DNA of 64,000 nt from Hyphomicrobiales bacterium (GCA_024236415.1 JACKKN010000003.1:186001-250000), one strand, 5' to 3'. Shown: positions 1 to 8,655, numbered from the stretch's first letter. Numbers and translations: made by a program. The notes: generated by a model from the sequence alone, not told the origin.

Positions 1-630
1 TAGGTTGCCCAGCGGCATGGCCCAGGTGGGGGCCGAGCAGCCGTCGATGCCGCAGGGTGCGGCTCCCAGGTCGGTGCCCGACATCTGCTCGAACACGCCC
101 AGCACCCGCTGCTGCACCGGGTGGGTGGGCTCGGCGTAGCCCCGGGTGGGCTCGCCCTTGTGCAGGGCCGTGGCCAGGAACCCCGTGTGCTTGCCCGAGC
201 AGTTATTGTGCAGGGGCGACGGGGTCTGGCCGGCGCGCGCCATGGCATGGGCGTCGGCGTCGCGGCGCGGCCATTGCGGGCCGCAGGCCAGGTCGTCGGG
301 GCCCAGGCCCAGGCGCGCCAGCCAGGCGGCCACCCGCTCCACGTGTTCGGGCTCGCCGGCGTGCGACGCGCAGGCCAGGGCCAGCTCGGCGTCGCTGACG
401 TCGAAGGTGTCGGCGGCGCCGGTCTCCACCAGCGGTAGGGCCTGCACGGATTTGATGGCCGAGCGCGGGAACACGGCGGCCCCGATGTCGCCCCAGGCGG
501 CGGCCACCGTGCCGTCGGCGCGGACCACGGCGGCGGCGCCGCGGTGGCGGCTCTCCACCGCGCCGCCGCGGGTGACCTCGACCAGGACCGGGTTGGCGCC
601 GCCGGCGCCGTGCACGTCATCGGGGCACAT
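1..630 (-). CDS. L-asparaginase II (Rhizobium etli ReAV type), partial at window edge
   Basis: Reading leftward from an ATG at 630 there are 210 in-frame codons running off the window, so the C-terminus is missing. The family (Pfam Asparaginase_II) hydrolyses L-asparagine to aspartate and ammonia in the cytoplasm. Family marks visible: RSAIK (Ser57 and Lys60, the S-x-x-K catalytic pair of ReAV), CASHAGE near residue 90, NNCSGKHTGF (Cys and Lys of the metal-site region) and CGIDGCSAPT near the cut end. The start is supported by a GGAAGG ribosome site just upstream. It diverges from the aldehyde dehydrogenase. The class is unrelated to the E. coli AnsA/AnsB fold. Confidence 0.85.
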   Translation of the reverse strand, partial: MCPDDVHGAGGANPVLVEVTRGGAVESRHRGAAAVVRADGTVAAAWGDIGAAVFPRSAIKSVQALPLVETGAADTFDVSDAELALACASHAGEPEHVERVAAWLARLGLGPDDLACGPQWPRRDADAHAMARAGQTPSPLHNNCSGKHTGFLATALHKGEPTRGYAEPTHPVQQRVLGVFEQMSGTDLGAAPCGIDGCSAPTWAMPLGNL

Positions 631-776
631 GTCAGCCTTCCATCTGGCCGTTGCAAGGGGGCGTCATCCTAGTTCCGCGCCGCGCCGCGTGCCACAGGGA
701 ACTTGGTGCGGCACCCTTCCTGCGCTAGAAGATGGATCAGCGGACGGAACGGCACGCCCCCGGGGAGGACACGGAC

Positions 777-2216
777 ATGCAAAGCGGCGACATCCTGATC
801 AACGGCGACTGGGGCGCACCCCGCGGCGGCGACTACATCCCGGTCATGAACCCCAGCGACGGCACCCAGTTCGACCGCATCGCGCGCGGCCAGGCCGCCG
901 ACATCGACGCCGCCGTGGCCGCCGCGCGGGCCGCCCTGGACGGTCCTTGGGGCCGCATGACGGCGGCCGAGCGGGGCCGCGCCATGCAGCGCCTGGGCGC
1001 CCTGATCATGGAGCACGTGGACGCCCTGACGGTGCTGGAGGCCCGCGACGTGGGCAAGCCCATGACCCAGGCCCGCAACGACGTCATCGCCTGCGCCCGG
1101 TACATGGAATTCTACGGCGGCGCCGCCGACAAGGTGCACGGCGACACCATCCCGTACCTGGACGGCTATACGGTGCTGACCATCCGCGAGCCGCACGGCG
1201 TGACCGGGCACATCATCCCCTGGAACTATCCGCTGCAGATCATCGGCCGGTCCATCGGCGCGGCCCTGGCCATGGGCAACGCCTGCGTGCTGAAGCCGGG
1301 CGAGGACGCCTCGCTGACCTCGCTGTACTTCGCCCGCCTGGCCACCGAGGCCGGCTTGCCGGCCGGCGCCCTGAACCTGGTCACCGGGTACGGCGAGGAG
1401 GCCGGCGCCGCCCTGGCCGCCCACCCGGGCATCGACCACATCTCGTTCACCGGCTCGCCCCAGGCCGGGGCCCTGGTGCAGAAGGCGGCCGCCGACAACA
1501 TCGTGCCGGTGACCCTGGAACTGGGCGGCAAGTCGCCCCAGGTGGTGTTCGCCGACGCCGACTTCGACGCCGCCCTGCCGTTCGTGGTCAACGCCTCGAT
1601 CCAGAACGCCGGGCAGACCTGCTCGGCCGGCAGCCGCCTGCTGATCGAGGACTCGGCCTACGACACCTTCGTCGGCCGGGTGGCCGAGCGGTTCGCGGCC
1701 CTGCGCGTGGGCTCGGCCGAGCAGGACCTGGACGTGGGGCCGCTCATCAACCCGACCCAGCGCGCCCGGGTCAACGCCTACCTGGACCGGGCCCGGGCCG
1801 ACGGCCTGCCGATCCTGGCCCAGGGGCAGATGGCGCCGAACGCGCCGGGCGACGGCTACTACGTGCCGCCGACCCTGATCGGCGACGTGCCGCCCGACCA
1901 CCCCCTGGCCCAGGAGGAGATCTTCGGCCCGGTGCTGGTGGTGGTGCGGTTCAAGGACGAGGACGAGGCGGTGCGCATCGCCAACGGCACCCCCTATGGC
2001 CTGGTGGGCGGGGTCTGGACCCGCGACGGCGGGCGCCAGATGCGCCTGGCGCGCAAGGTGCGCACCGGCCAGGTGTTCATCAACAACTACGGCGCCGGCG
2101 GCGGCGTCGAGCTGCCGTTCGGCGGCATGAAGCGCAGCGGATACGGCCGCGAGAAGGGGTTCGAGGCCCTGTACGGCTTCTCGGTCACCAAGACCATCGC
2201 CATCAAGCACGACTGA
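777..2216 (+). CDS. NAD(P)+-dependent aldehyde dehydrogenase
   Basis: A 479-residue member of the aldehyde dehydrogenase superfamily, oxidising an aldehyde to a carboxylate in the cytoplasm. Visible catalytic residues are Asn150 in IPWNYP, Glu248 in TLELGGKSPQ and the nucleophile Cys282 in NAGQTCSAGS; EIFGPVL lies further on and the end is FGGMKRSGYGREKG. Start 777 is chosen over the in-frame ATG at 732 because GGGGAGGA (762-769) sits at the right distance and the length then matches the family. It is 29 bp upstream of an SDR gene, suggesting a two-step alcohol-aldehyde-acid route, possibly for the same compound as the downstream importer. The exact substrate cannot be read from sequence. Confidence 0.93.
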   Translation: MQSGDILINGDWGAPRGGDYIPVMNPSDGTQFDRIARGQAADIDAAVAAARAALDGPWGRMTAAERGRAMQRLGALIMEHVDALTVLEARDVGKPMTQARNDVIACARYMEFYGGAADKVHGDTIPYLDGYTVLTIREPHGVTGHIIPWNYPLQIIGRSIGAALAMGNACVLKPGEDASLTSLYFARLATEAGLPAGALNLVTGYGEEAGAALAAHPGIDHISFTGSPQAGALVQKAAADNIVPVTLELGGKSPQVVFADADFDAALPFVVNASIQNAGQTCSAGSRLLIEDSAYDTFVGRVAERFAALRVGSAEQDLDVGPLINPTQRARVNAYLDRARADGLPILAQGQMAPNAPGDGYYVPPTLIGDVPPDHPLAQEEIFGPVLVVVRFKDEDEAVRIANGTPYGLVGGVWTRDGGRQMRLARKVRTGQVFINNYGAGGGVELPFGGMKRSGYGREKGFEALYGFSVTKTIAIKHD

Positions 2217-2245
2217 ACGCGCCCGGGCGCGGGGAGGAGGGGAAC

Positions 2246-2992
2246 ATGCGGTTGCAGGACAAGGTCGCCGTCATCACCGGCGCCGGATCGGGCTTCGGCG
2301 AGGGCATCGCCCGCAAGTTCGTGGCCGAGGGCGCCAAGGTGGTCATCGCCGACATCAACGAGGAGGCCGCCGAGCGGGTGGCCGGGGACCTGGCCGGCGC
2401 CGCCATCGCCGTGCGTGCGGACGTCAGCGACGGCACCCAGGTGGCGGCCATGGTGCGCGCCGCCGTGGACGGCTTCGGCGGGCTGGACATCGTCGTCAAC
2501 AACGCCGGCTACACCCACCTGAACATGCCCCTGACCGAGGTCACCGAGGCCGACTTCGACCGGGTCTACGCCGTCAACGTCAAGTCCGTGTATTGGAGCG
2601 CGGTCCACGCCGTGCCGGTGTTCCGCGCCCACGGCGGCGGCGTGATCCTGAACATCGCCTCCACCGCCGGGGTGCGGCCGCGCCCGGGCCTGACCTGGTA
2701 CAACAGCTCCAAGGGCGCGGTCATCACCATGACCAAGTCCATGGCCGTCGAGCTGGCGCCCGACGGGATCCGCGTCTGCGCCCTGAACCCGGTGGCCGGG
2801 GACACCCCCATGCTGGCCCGGTTCATGGGCGAGGACACCGAGGAGAAGCGGGCCCTGTTCCGGTCCTCCATCCCCCTGGGCCGCCTCAGCACCCCGCGCG
2901 ACATGGGCAACGCCGCCGCCTTCCTGTGCTCGGACGAGGCCGACATGCTGACCGGCGTGTGCCTGGAGGTGGACGGCGGGCGGTGCATCTGA
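2246..2992 (+). CDS. SDR-family oxidoreductase (FabG-like)
   Basis: A 248-residue classical short-chain dehydrogenase/reductase. The Rossmann nucleotide motif TGAGSGFG starts near residue 11, the NNAG motif is at 85-88, the catalytic Ser is in the NIAST segment, and Tyr152 and Lys156 form YNSSK. The C-terminal CLEVDGGRCI is usual for the family. A strong GGGGAGGAGGGG ribosome site precedes the ATG. It follows the aldehyde dehydrogenase closely and is probably cotranscribed. An alcohol or keto substrate is expected but cannot be named; annotation pipelines often call such proteins glucose 1-dehydrogenase or 3-oxoacyl-ACP reductase without real evidence. Confidence 0.9.
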   Translation: MRLQDKVAVITGAGSGFGEGIARKFVAEGAKVVIADINEEAAERVAGDLAGAAIAVRADVSDGTQVAAMVRAAVDGFGGLDIVVNNAGYTHLNMPLTEVTEADFDRVYAVNVKSVYWSAVHAVPVFRAHGGGVILNIASTAGVRPRPGLTWYNSSKGAVITMTKSMAVELAPDGIRVCALNPVAGDTPMLARFMGEDTEEKRALFRSSIPLGRLSTPRDMGNAAAFLCSDEADMLTGVCLEVDGGRCI

Positions 2993-3011
2993 GCCGGCGG
3001 CGGGCGCCCAC

Positions 3012-3031
3012 CATTTTCGATTCCGAAAATG
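3012..3031. promoter_or_regulatory. Operator-like inverted repeat, copy 1
   Basis: CATTTTCG-N4-CGAAAATG, a perfect 8-bp inverted repeat in an AT-rich pocket 20 bp after the SDR stop. A second copy lies 91 bp (centre to centre) downstream. Together they look like a two-site operator for the HAD-phnDCEE operon. The binding protein is not in the window and its family cannot be assigned. Confidence 0.6.
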
Positions 3032-3102
3032 ATGAACGTCGCCCCGCCAACCGGAAGCATTCAAAGGTTCTTTCGCGCCTGGAAAATGTCACCACAGTGT
3101 AA

Positions 3103-3122
3103 CATTTTCGTTTGCGAAAACG
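3103..3122. promoter_or_regulatory. Operator-like inverted repeat, copy 2
   Basis: CATTTTCG-N4-CGAAAACG, identical to copy 1 in the left arm and one base from perfect in the right. It lies 138 bp before the HAD start codon. A degenerate third version (TTTCG followed by GGAAAATG) can be seen around 3070-3088. The repeated occurrence makes chance unlikely in such GC-rich DNA. Confidence 0.6.
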
Positions 3123-3260
3123 TATGGCCCTCCTTACCATCGTCGGCGGAGCGACGGCGGTGCAGGGGGGGCGACATCGGTGCAGGCGGGCAGGACGATC
3201 CAGGTTGCGGACCGGGAGTTGCGCGGCCGCGCCGGTCCGGCGCCCGCCGGCGAGGGCGCC

Positions 3261-4100
3261 ATGCGTGACCTGGCCGACTTCACGGTCGACGCCCGGCGCC
3301 GCGTCACCACCATCCTGGCCGACATCGACGACACCCTGACCACCGACGGCCGCCTGACGGCCGAGGCCTACGCCGCGCTGGAGGAGTTGCACCGCAACGG
3401 CTTCCGCGTGGTGCCCGTCACCGGGCGCCCGGCCGGCTGGTGCGACCACATCGCCCGCATGTGGCCGGTGGACGCCGTGGTCGGCGAGAACGGCGCCTTC
3501 TACTTCCGCTACGACCGGGCGGCGCGGCACCTGCACCGCCGGTTCCTGCAGGACGACGCCGAGCGGGCCGCCAACCGCCGCCGCCTGGACGGCCTGCGCG
3601 CGCAAATCCTGGCCGCCGTGCCCGGCGCCGGGGTGGCCTCGGACCAGGCCTACCGCGAGGCCGACCTGGCCATCGACTACTGCGAGGACGTGCCACGCCT
3701 GCCCGACGCCGAGGTGGCGCGCATCGTCGCCCTGTTCCGCGCCGCCGGGGCCACGGCCAAGGTCAGCTCGATCCACGTCAACGGCTGGTTCGGCGCCTTC
3801 GACAAGCTGCACATGACCCGGATCATGATGGACGAGTGCTTCGGCGTCGACCTGGACGCCATCGTGGAAACCGTGGTGTTCGTGGGCGATTCGCCCAACG
3901 ACGCGCCCATGTTCGCGCACTTTCCCCATGCCGTCGGGGTCGCCAACGTGCGCGACTTCGCCGGCCGGCTGGACGCGGAGCCAGCCTTCGTGACCCGCGC
4001 CCGCGGCGGCGCCGGTTTTGCCGAGGTGGCCATCGCCCTGGTCGCCGCCCGGCGCAGCGTCACCGTGCTATCCAGGGACCAACAAAAACGGGAGGAATGA
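3261..4100 (+). CDS. HAD-IIB family hydrolase (SPP/Cof-like phosphatase)
   Basis: A 279-residue haloacid-dehalogenase-type phosphatase. Motif I is DIDDTLT (nucleophile Asp21, acid Asp23), motif II lies in VTGRP, and motif IV is GDSPND (Asp210, Asp214) for Mg2+. The cap between motifs II and IV is of the C2/IIB kind seen in sucrose- or mannosyl-phosphoglycerate phosphatases. A GTG start at 3180 would add a poorly conserved 27-residue extension; ATG 3261 fits the domain start better. It leads the ABC importer operon: its stop is inside the ribosome site of the binding-protein gene. It may dephosphorylate the imported compound or a product of it (inference). Confidence 0.82.
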   Translation: MRDLADFTVDARRRVTTILADIDDTLTTDGRLTAEAYAALEELHRNGFRVVPVTGRPAGWCDHIARMWPVDAVVGENGAFYFRYDRAARHLHRRFLQDDAERAANRRRLDGLRAQILAAVPGAGVASDQAYREADLAIDYCEDVPRLPDAEVARIVALFRAAGATAKVSSIHVNGWFGAFDKLHMTRIMMDECFGVDLDAIVETVVFVGDSPNDAPMFAHFPHAVGVANVRDFAGRLDAEPAFVTRARGGAGFAEVAIALVAARRSVTVLSRDQQKREE

Positions 4101-4102
4101 CC

Positions 4103-5128
4103 ATGATACCGACGACGAACCTGCATCAACGGCTGCTGTCCGGCCTGGCCGGCGCGGCGGCCCTGGCCCTGGCGGTGGCGGCGGCGCAGCCGGCCGCCGC
4201 CTGCTCGAACCGCGGCGACCTGGACCCGCGCTATTGCGACGACAACCACGACCTGGTGGCCGACACCCCCACCGACAAGTCGCAGTGGCTGGACCCGGAC
4301 ACCCTGATCTTCTCCTACACCCCGGTCGAGGACCCGTCGGTGTACGAGAACGTGTTCACCGAGTTCATGGATTACCTGGCCCAGAAGACCGGCAAGAAGG
4401 TGCGCTGGTACGGCGCCGACTCCTACGCCGCCCAGGTCGAGGCCATGCGCTCGGGCCGCCTGCACGTGGCCGGCATCTCGACCGGGCCGACGGTGTTCGC
4501 CGTCAACCTGGCGGGCTACGTGCCGATCGCCATCATGGGCAAGGCCGACGGCCGGTTCGGCTACAAGCTGCAGCTGATCACCCACAAGGACAGCGACATC
4601 AAGGCCGTCGCCGACATGAAGGGGCGCAAGATCGCCCACGTGACGCCGTCGTCCAACTCGGGCAACCAGGCGCCGCGGGCCCTGTTCACGGCCATGGGCG
4701 TGACCCCCGACAAGGACTACGAGGTGACCTATTCGGGCAAGCACGACAACTCCATCATGGGGGTCGCCAACAAGGACTACGACGCCGCCCCGGTGGCCTC
4801 CAGCGTGCTCGACCGCATGGCCGACAAGGGCGTGGTCAACAAGGCCGACCTGCGCATCATCTGGGAATCCAAGAACTTCCCCACCACGTCCTACGGCTTC
4901 GCCCACAACCTGGCGCCCGACCTGCAGGCCAAGATCAAGGACGCCTTCCTGACCTTCGACTGGAAGGGCACCGCCCTGCAGAAGGAGTTCGGCAAGCAGG
5001 CCGACAAGTTCATCCCCATCACCTTCGAGGACCACTGGTCGGACATCCGCACCATCCAGAAGACCAACGGCGTCACCTACAGCGACGAGTCGCTGAAGGG
5101 CCTGAAGGTCAAGAAAAAGAAGAAGTAG
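4103..5128 (+). CDS. phnD: PhnD-family phosphate/phosphonate-type ABC transporter substrate-binding protein
   Basis: A 341-residue periplasmic binding protein with a Sec signal (hydrophobic stretch to about residue 33). The body has PhnD-family features: a DTLIFSYTPVEDPSVYENVF region, the SGRLHVAGISTGPTVFA segment and the SSNSGNQAPRALF ligand-loop region. The ribosome site GGGAGGA overlaps the HAD stop. Cys34 directly follows AAA at the predicted cleavage point and Cys45 is close by, so a lipoprotein anchor or a disulfide is possible. The tail ends in KVKKKKK. The partners are PhnC and two PhnE proteins downstream. Phosphonate, phosphite or another organophosphorus ligand is expected from the family; no C-P lyase genes are present to support a particular one. 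Confidence 0.87.
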   Translation: MIPTTNLHQRLLSGLAGAAALALAVAAAQPAAACSNRGDLDPRYCDDNHDLVADTPTDKSQWLDPDTLIFSYTPVEDPSVYENVFTEFMDYLAQKTGKKVRWYGADSYAAQVEAMRSGRLHVAGISTGPTVFAVNLAGYVPIAIMGKADGRFGYKLQLITHKDSDIKAVADMKGRKIAHVTPSSNSGNQAPRALFTAMGVTPDKDYEVTYSGKHDNSIMGVANKDYDAAPVASSVLDRMADKGVVNKADLRIIWESKNFPTTSYGFAHNLAPDLQAKIKDAFLTFDWKGTALQKEFGKQADKFIPITFEDHWSDIRTIQKTNGVTYSDESLKGLKVKKKKK

Positions 5129-5150
5129 GCTGACCGCACCCTTGCCGACA

Positions 5151-5191
5151 CCGCCGCCGCGCGCCTGCGCGGCGGCGGCCGTCTTCCTTTT
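5151..5191 (+). terminator. Intra-operon hairpin with T-rich tail (attenuator)
   Basis: Perfect 12-bp arms (5151-5162 and 5167-5178) close a GCCT loop and are followed by CCGTCTTCCTTTTT. The position between the binding-protein gene and the ATPase gene is the classic place for partial termination or mRNA stabilisation, giving more binding protein than membrane components. Confidence 0.7.
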
Positions 5192-5218
5192 TCAAACTTC
5201 CTGCCGCGGCGGACATCC

Positions 5219-6049
5219 ATGCTCGAAATCACCGGCCTCGAGAAACAGTACCCCAACGGGTTCCGCGCCCTGCACGGCATCGACCTGCGGGTCGACGAAC
5301 CCCAGGTGATCGCCGTCATCGGCTCGTCGGGGGCCGGCAAGTCGACCCTGATCCGCTGCATCAACCGGCTGGTCGAGCCCACCGCCGGGTCGGTCAGGCT
5401 GAACGGGCTGGAGATCACCCGGCTGGGCCGCGGCGACCTGCGCCGGGCGCGGCGCATGATGGGCATGATCTTCCAGGAGTACAACCTGGTGGAGCGCCTG
5501 ACGGTGATGGAGAACGTGCTGTCCGGGCGCCTGGGATACGTCGGGTTCTGGCGCGCCTTTCGCCGCGCCTATCCGCCCGACGACGTGCGCGCCGCCTTCG
5601 AACTGCTCGAAAGGGTCGGCCTGGGCGGCCGCCACAACACCCGCGCCGACGCCCTGTCGGGCGGCCAGCGCCAGCGGGTGGGCATCGCCCGCGCCCTGAT
5701 GCAGGCGCCGGACCTGCTGCTGGTGGACGAGCCGACGGCTTCGTTGGACCCCAAGACGTCGCGCCAGATCATGCGCCTGATCTGCGAGCTGGCGCACGAG
5801 CGCGGCACCCCGGCCCTGGTCAACATCCACGACGTGGCCCTGGCCCAGAACAGCGCCGACCGCATCGTCGGCCTGCGCGACGGCGACCTGGTGTTCGACG
5901 GCGGCCCGGCCGACCTGACCGGCGACGCCCTGAACGAGATCTACGGCGAGGAGGACTGGAGCGCCACCATCCGCAGCGACGAGGACGACGAGGACGGCGC
6001 CGCCCCGCCGCCGCCGCCGCAGGCCAGCGCCGGGGCGCTGGGCAAATGA
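5219..6049 (+). CDS. phnC: PhnC-type phosphonate ABC transporter ATPase
   Basis: A 276-residue ABC ATPase. Walker A is GSSGAGKS (35-42), the signature LSGGQRQR starts at 146, and Walker B includes LLLVDEP (Asp170, Glu171). The FQEYNLVERLTVMENVLSGRLGY segment is characteristic of PhnC-type ATPases. The C-terminus carries an acidic then proline-rich tail (EDDEDGAAPPPPPP) outside the usual domain. Its stop overlaps the start of the first permease (ATGA), which implies translational coupling. Confidence 0.9.
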   Translation: MLEITGLEKQYPNGFRALHGIDLRVDEPQVIAVIGSSGAGKSTLIRCINRLVEPTAGSVRLNGLEITRLGRGDLRRARRMMGMIFQEYNLVERLTVMENVLSGRLGYVGFWRAFRRAYPPDDVRAAFELLERVGLGGRHNTRADALSGGQRQRVGIARALMQAPDLLLVDEPTASLDPKTSRQIMRLICELAHERGTPALVNIHDVALAQNSADRIVGLRDGDLVFDGGPADLTGDALNEIYGEEDWSATIRSDEDDEDGAAPPPPPQASAGALGK

Positions 6050-6858
6050 CCGACACCGCCACGGCCACCCCGACCCCCACCAGGTGGAAGCCGCCCAGCA
6101 TGATCGAGCGGCCGGCGGTGCGCTACGCCCTGTGGGCCGTGGCGGCGGCCTACCTGGTGTGGTCCATGGGCGCGCTGGAGGTGGACTGGGGCCGCGTCGC
6201 CCAGGGCTTCCCGCGCGCCGGCAACATGGTGGCGCGCATGTTCCCGCCCGACTTCAGCCGCTGGGACCTGCTGGTGCGCGGCGTGGTGGAAAGCGTCGAG
6301 ATGGCCTTCGCCGCCAGCTTCATCGGCATGGTCCTGGCCGTTCCCCTGGGCCTGTGCGCGGCCGGCAACATCATGCCGCGGCCCGTGTACCTGGTGGCGC
6401 GCACCCTGATCGTGCTGTCGCGCACCTTCCACGAGGTGATCCTGGCCATCCTGTTCGTCAAGATCGTCGGCTTCGGGCCCCTGGCCGGGTTGCTGACCCT
6501 GGTGGTGGCCTCGGTCAGCTTCATCTCCAAGATGATCGCCGAGGACATCGAGAACATGAACATGGGCCAGGTGGAGGCCGTGCGCGCCACCGGCGCCAGC
6601 TTCGCCAAGGTCCTGGTCTACGCCATCCAGCCGCAGGTGCTGCCGCGCTACCTGGGGGTCTGCATCTACCGCCTGGACGCCAACATCCGCCATTCCACCG
6701 TGGTCGGCATCGTCGGCGCCGGGGGCATCGGCATGACCCTGTCGGCCACCTTCAAGCGCTATGACTACGACTTCTCCATGGCCATCCTGCTGACCATCAT
6801 CGGCCTGGTGTTCATCGGCGAGTTCTTCTCCAACTGGGTGCGGGGCAAGCTGCGATGA
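6046..6858 (+). CDS. phnE: PhnE-type ABC transporter permease 1
   Basis: A 270-residue inner-membrane permease with about six hydrophobic segments. The EAA-like loop reads GQVEAVRATGASFAKVLVYAIQPQVLP, the typical PhnE contact with the ATPase, and HSTVVGIVGAGGIGMTL follows it. It overlaps phnC and the second permease gene by ATGA junctions. It is expected to pair with the downstream permease as a heterodimer. Confidence 0.9.
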   Translation: MTDTATATPTPTRWKPPSMIERPAVRYALWAVAAAYLVWSMGALEVDWGRVAQGFPRAGNMVARMFPPDFSRWDLLVRGVVESVEMAFAASFIGMVLAVPLGLCAAGNIMPRPVYLVARTLIVLSRTFHEVILAILFVKIVGFGPLAGLLTLVVASVSFISKMIAEDIENMNMGQVEAVRATGASFAKVLVYAIQPQVLPRYLGVCIYRLDANIRHSTVVGIVGAGGIGMTLSATFKRYDYDFSMAILLTIIGLVFIGEFFSNWVRGKLR

Positions 6859-7667
6859 CCCCGGCCGACCACGCCGCCAGGTACCCCGAGGTGTGGCGCA
6901 AGTTCTCGCCGCGCCAGACCGTGGTCCGCTACATCTGGTTCGCCGGCATCGTGTTCGTGGCCGCCTGGTCCCTGCGCCACCTGGAAATCCCGTGGGAATA
7001 CTTCCTGGACGCCCACGAGCAGGTGGCGGACCTGGTGGTGCGCATGTACCCGCCGGCCTGGGACCACTTCGGCCAGATCCTGGACCCGCTGCTGGAAACC
7101 ATCCACATCGCCACCCTGGGCACCATCGTCACCTTCGGCATTTCGCTGCCCATCGCCATCATCTCGGCGCGCAACACCACGCCCAACGTGGTGACCTGGT
7201 TCATCGGCCGCTTCATCCTGGTGGCCTCGCGGTCCATCAACACGGTGGTCTGGGCGCTGATCTTCGTCGCCATCTTCGGCCCCGGGCCCATGGCCGGCAT
7301 CTGGGCCGTGGCCTTCCGCTCGATCGGCTTCATGGGCAAGCTGATCGCCGAGGCCATCGAGGAGGTGGACGCCGGCGCCGTCGAGGCCATCGAGGCCACC
7401 GGCGCCTCGCGCCTGCAGGTGCTGATGATCGGGGTCCTGCCCCAGGTGCTGCCGGTCATCTACGGCACCACGGTGTACCGCTGGGACATCAACATCCGCG
7501 AGTCGACCGTGCTGGGCTTCGTCGGCGCCGGCGGCATCGGCATCCAGCTGTACTCGTCCATCAACCAGTTCCAGTGGGACGAGGTCTCGGTCATGCTGCT
7601 GTCCGTGTTCGGCGTGGTCGTGGTCAGCGAGTGGATTTCCGCCACGGTGCGTGAGAAGATCACCTGA
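6855..7667 (+). CDS. phnE: PhnE-type ABC transporter permease 2
   Basis: A second 270-residue permease, related to but distinct from the one before it. The coupling loop is GAVEAIEATGASRLQVLMIGVLPQVLP, followed by ESTVLGFVGAGGIGIQL. Two PhnE genes side by side are common for this importer family and imply a heterodimeric pore. The start overlaps the previous stop by ATGA. Confidence 0.9.
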   Translation: MTPADHAARYPEVWRKFSPRQTVVRYIWFAGIVFVAAWSLRHLEIPWEYFLDAHEQVADLVVRMYPPAWDHFGQILDPLLETIHIATLGTIVTFGISLPIAIISARNTTPNVVTWFIGRFILVASRSINTVVWALIFVAIFGPGPMAGIWAVAFRSIGFMGKLIAEAIEEVDAGAVEAIEATGASRLQVLMIGVLPQVLPVIYGTTVYRWDINIRESTVLGFVGAGGIGIQLYSSINQFQWDEVSVMLLSVFGVVVVSEWISATVREKIT

Positions 7668-7669
7668 CC

Positions 7670-8470
7670 ATGGACGGCGATGACTTCATCGAGCAGGGCC
7701 GCGGCGCGGCCGTGGTGTTCATCCACGGCATCGGCGGCGGCGCCGCCTGCTGGACCCGGCAGGTGGACGCCTTCGGCCGGTTGTGCCGGGCCATGGCCTG
7801 GAACATGCCGGGCTACGGCGGCACGGCGCTGCTGCCCGAGACCACCTTCGCCGCCGTCGCCGACCGCCTGGCGGCGCTGCTGGACGCCCGCGGCATCGAC
7901 CGCGCCCACCTGGTAGGCCATTCCCTGGGCGGCATGGTGGCGCAGGAGTTCTGCGCCCGCCACGGCGAGCGCCTGCATACCGTGACCCTGTGCGCCACCA
8001 GCTCGGCCTTCGGCAAGTCGGACGGCGACTTCCAGCGCGCCTTTCTGGCCGACCGCCTGGGGCCCCTGGACGCCGGCCGGACCATGGCCGACATGGCCGC
8101 CGACCTGGTTCCCGGCCTGCTGGGCGACGACCCGGACCCGGCCGGAACGGCCCTGGCGCTGGACTGCATGGCCCGGGTGCCGGCCGACACCTACCGCGCC
8201 ATGATGCGCTGCCTGGTGACCTTCGACCGGCGCCAGGCCCTGGCCGCCATCCCGGTGCCGGCCCTGGTCCTGGCCGGCGGCCGCGACACCACCGCGCCGG
8301 CATCAATGATGGAGCGCATGGCGGTGCGCATCCCGGCCGCCGACTACGTGTGCCTGGACGGGGCCGGGCACATGGTCAACATGGAACGGCCCGGGCCCTT
8401 CAACGCCGCCCTGGCGGCGTTTCTGGGGCGCCACGGACTGGACGCCGCCGGGGCCGTCGCATCCGTTTAA
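7670..8470 (+). CDS. Alpha/beta hydrolase
   Basis: A 266-residue alpha/beta-hydrolase-fold protein, likely a cytoplasmic esterase, lactonase or C-C bond hydrolase. The oxyanion region is FIHGIGGG, the nucleophile elbow GHSLGG has Ser85, an acidic residue lies in GGRDTTAP and the catalytic His in GAGHMVNME. It starts 2 bp after the second permease stop, so it belongs to the importer operon and may hydrolyse the imported compound. Similar folds include haloperoxidase-like and 3-oxoadipate enol-lactonase-like enzymes; specificity is unknown. Confidence 0.85.
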   Translation: MDGDDFIEQGRGAAVVFIHGIGGGAACWTRQVDAFGRLCRAMAWNMPGYGGTALLPETTFAAVADRLAALLDARGIDRAHLVGHSLGGMVAQEFCARHGERLHTVTLCATSSAFGKSDGDFQRAFLADRLGPLDAGRTMADMAADLVPGLLGDDPDPAGTALALDCMARVPADTYRAMMRCLVTFDRRQALAAIPVPALVLAGGRDTTAPASMMERMAVRIPAADYVCLDGAGHMVNMERPGPFNAALAAFLGRHGLDAAGAVASV

Positions 8471-8471
8471 T

Positions 8472-8490
8472 TTGTTCGGTGACAGAACAA
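8472..8490. repeat. Inverted repeat TTGTTC-N7-GAACAA
   Basis: Perfect 6-bp arms with a 7-nt spacer, starting one base after the hydrolase stop and 166 bp before dctP. There is no T-run, so an operator for the dctPQM promoter is more likely than a terminator. The rest of 8491-8655 holds AT-richer DNA suited to a promoter, but no convincing -35/-10 pair was identified. Confidence 0.45.
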
Positions 8491-8655
8491 TTGAAATGGG
8501 TTACTTAAGTCGCGGAAGCGGCTTGGCGCGGTCGGAAACTGTCCGATGACATCAAGGATCGGACGGGTTAAGTTATCGCCAAGTCACAAGAACGGCCGAG
8601 TGGGGGGGTCCCGCAAGGCAAAACCAGACTGCTTCTCTGTTTGGGAGGAACACCT

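Noticed and set aside
146..2992. A 948-codon plus-strand frame through the asparaginase, ALDH and SDR region
   Set aside because: Only its last part is real (the SDR gene from 2246); the rest is a shadow frame of two other genes.
3180..3260. GTG-initiated N-terminal extension of the HAD gene
   Set aside because: The 27 extra residues are Arg/Gly/Ala-rich with no motif, and the ATG at 3261 sits just before the conserved domain.
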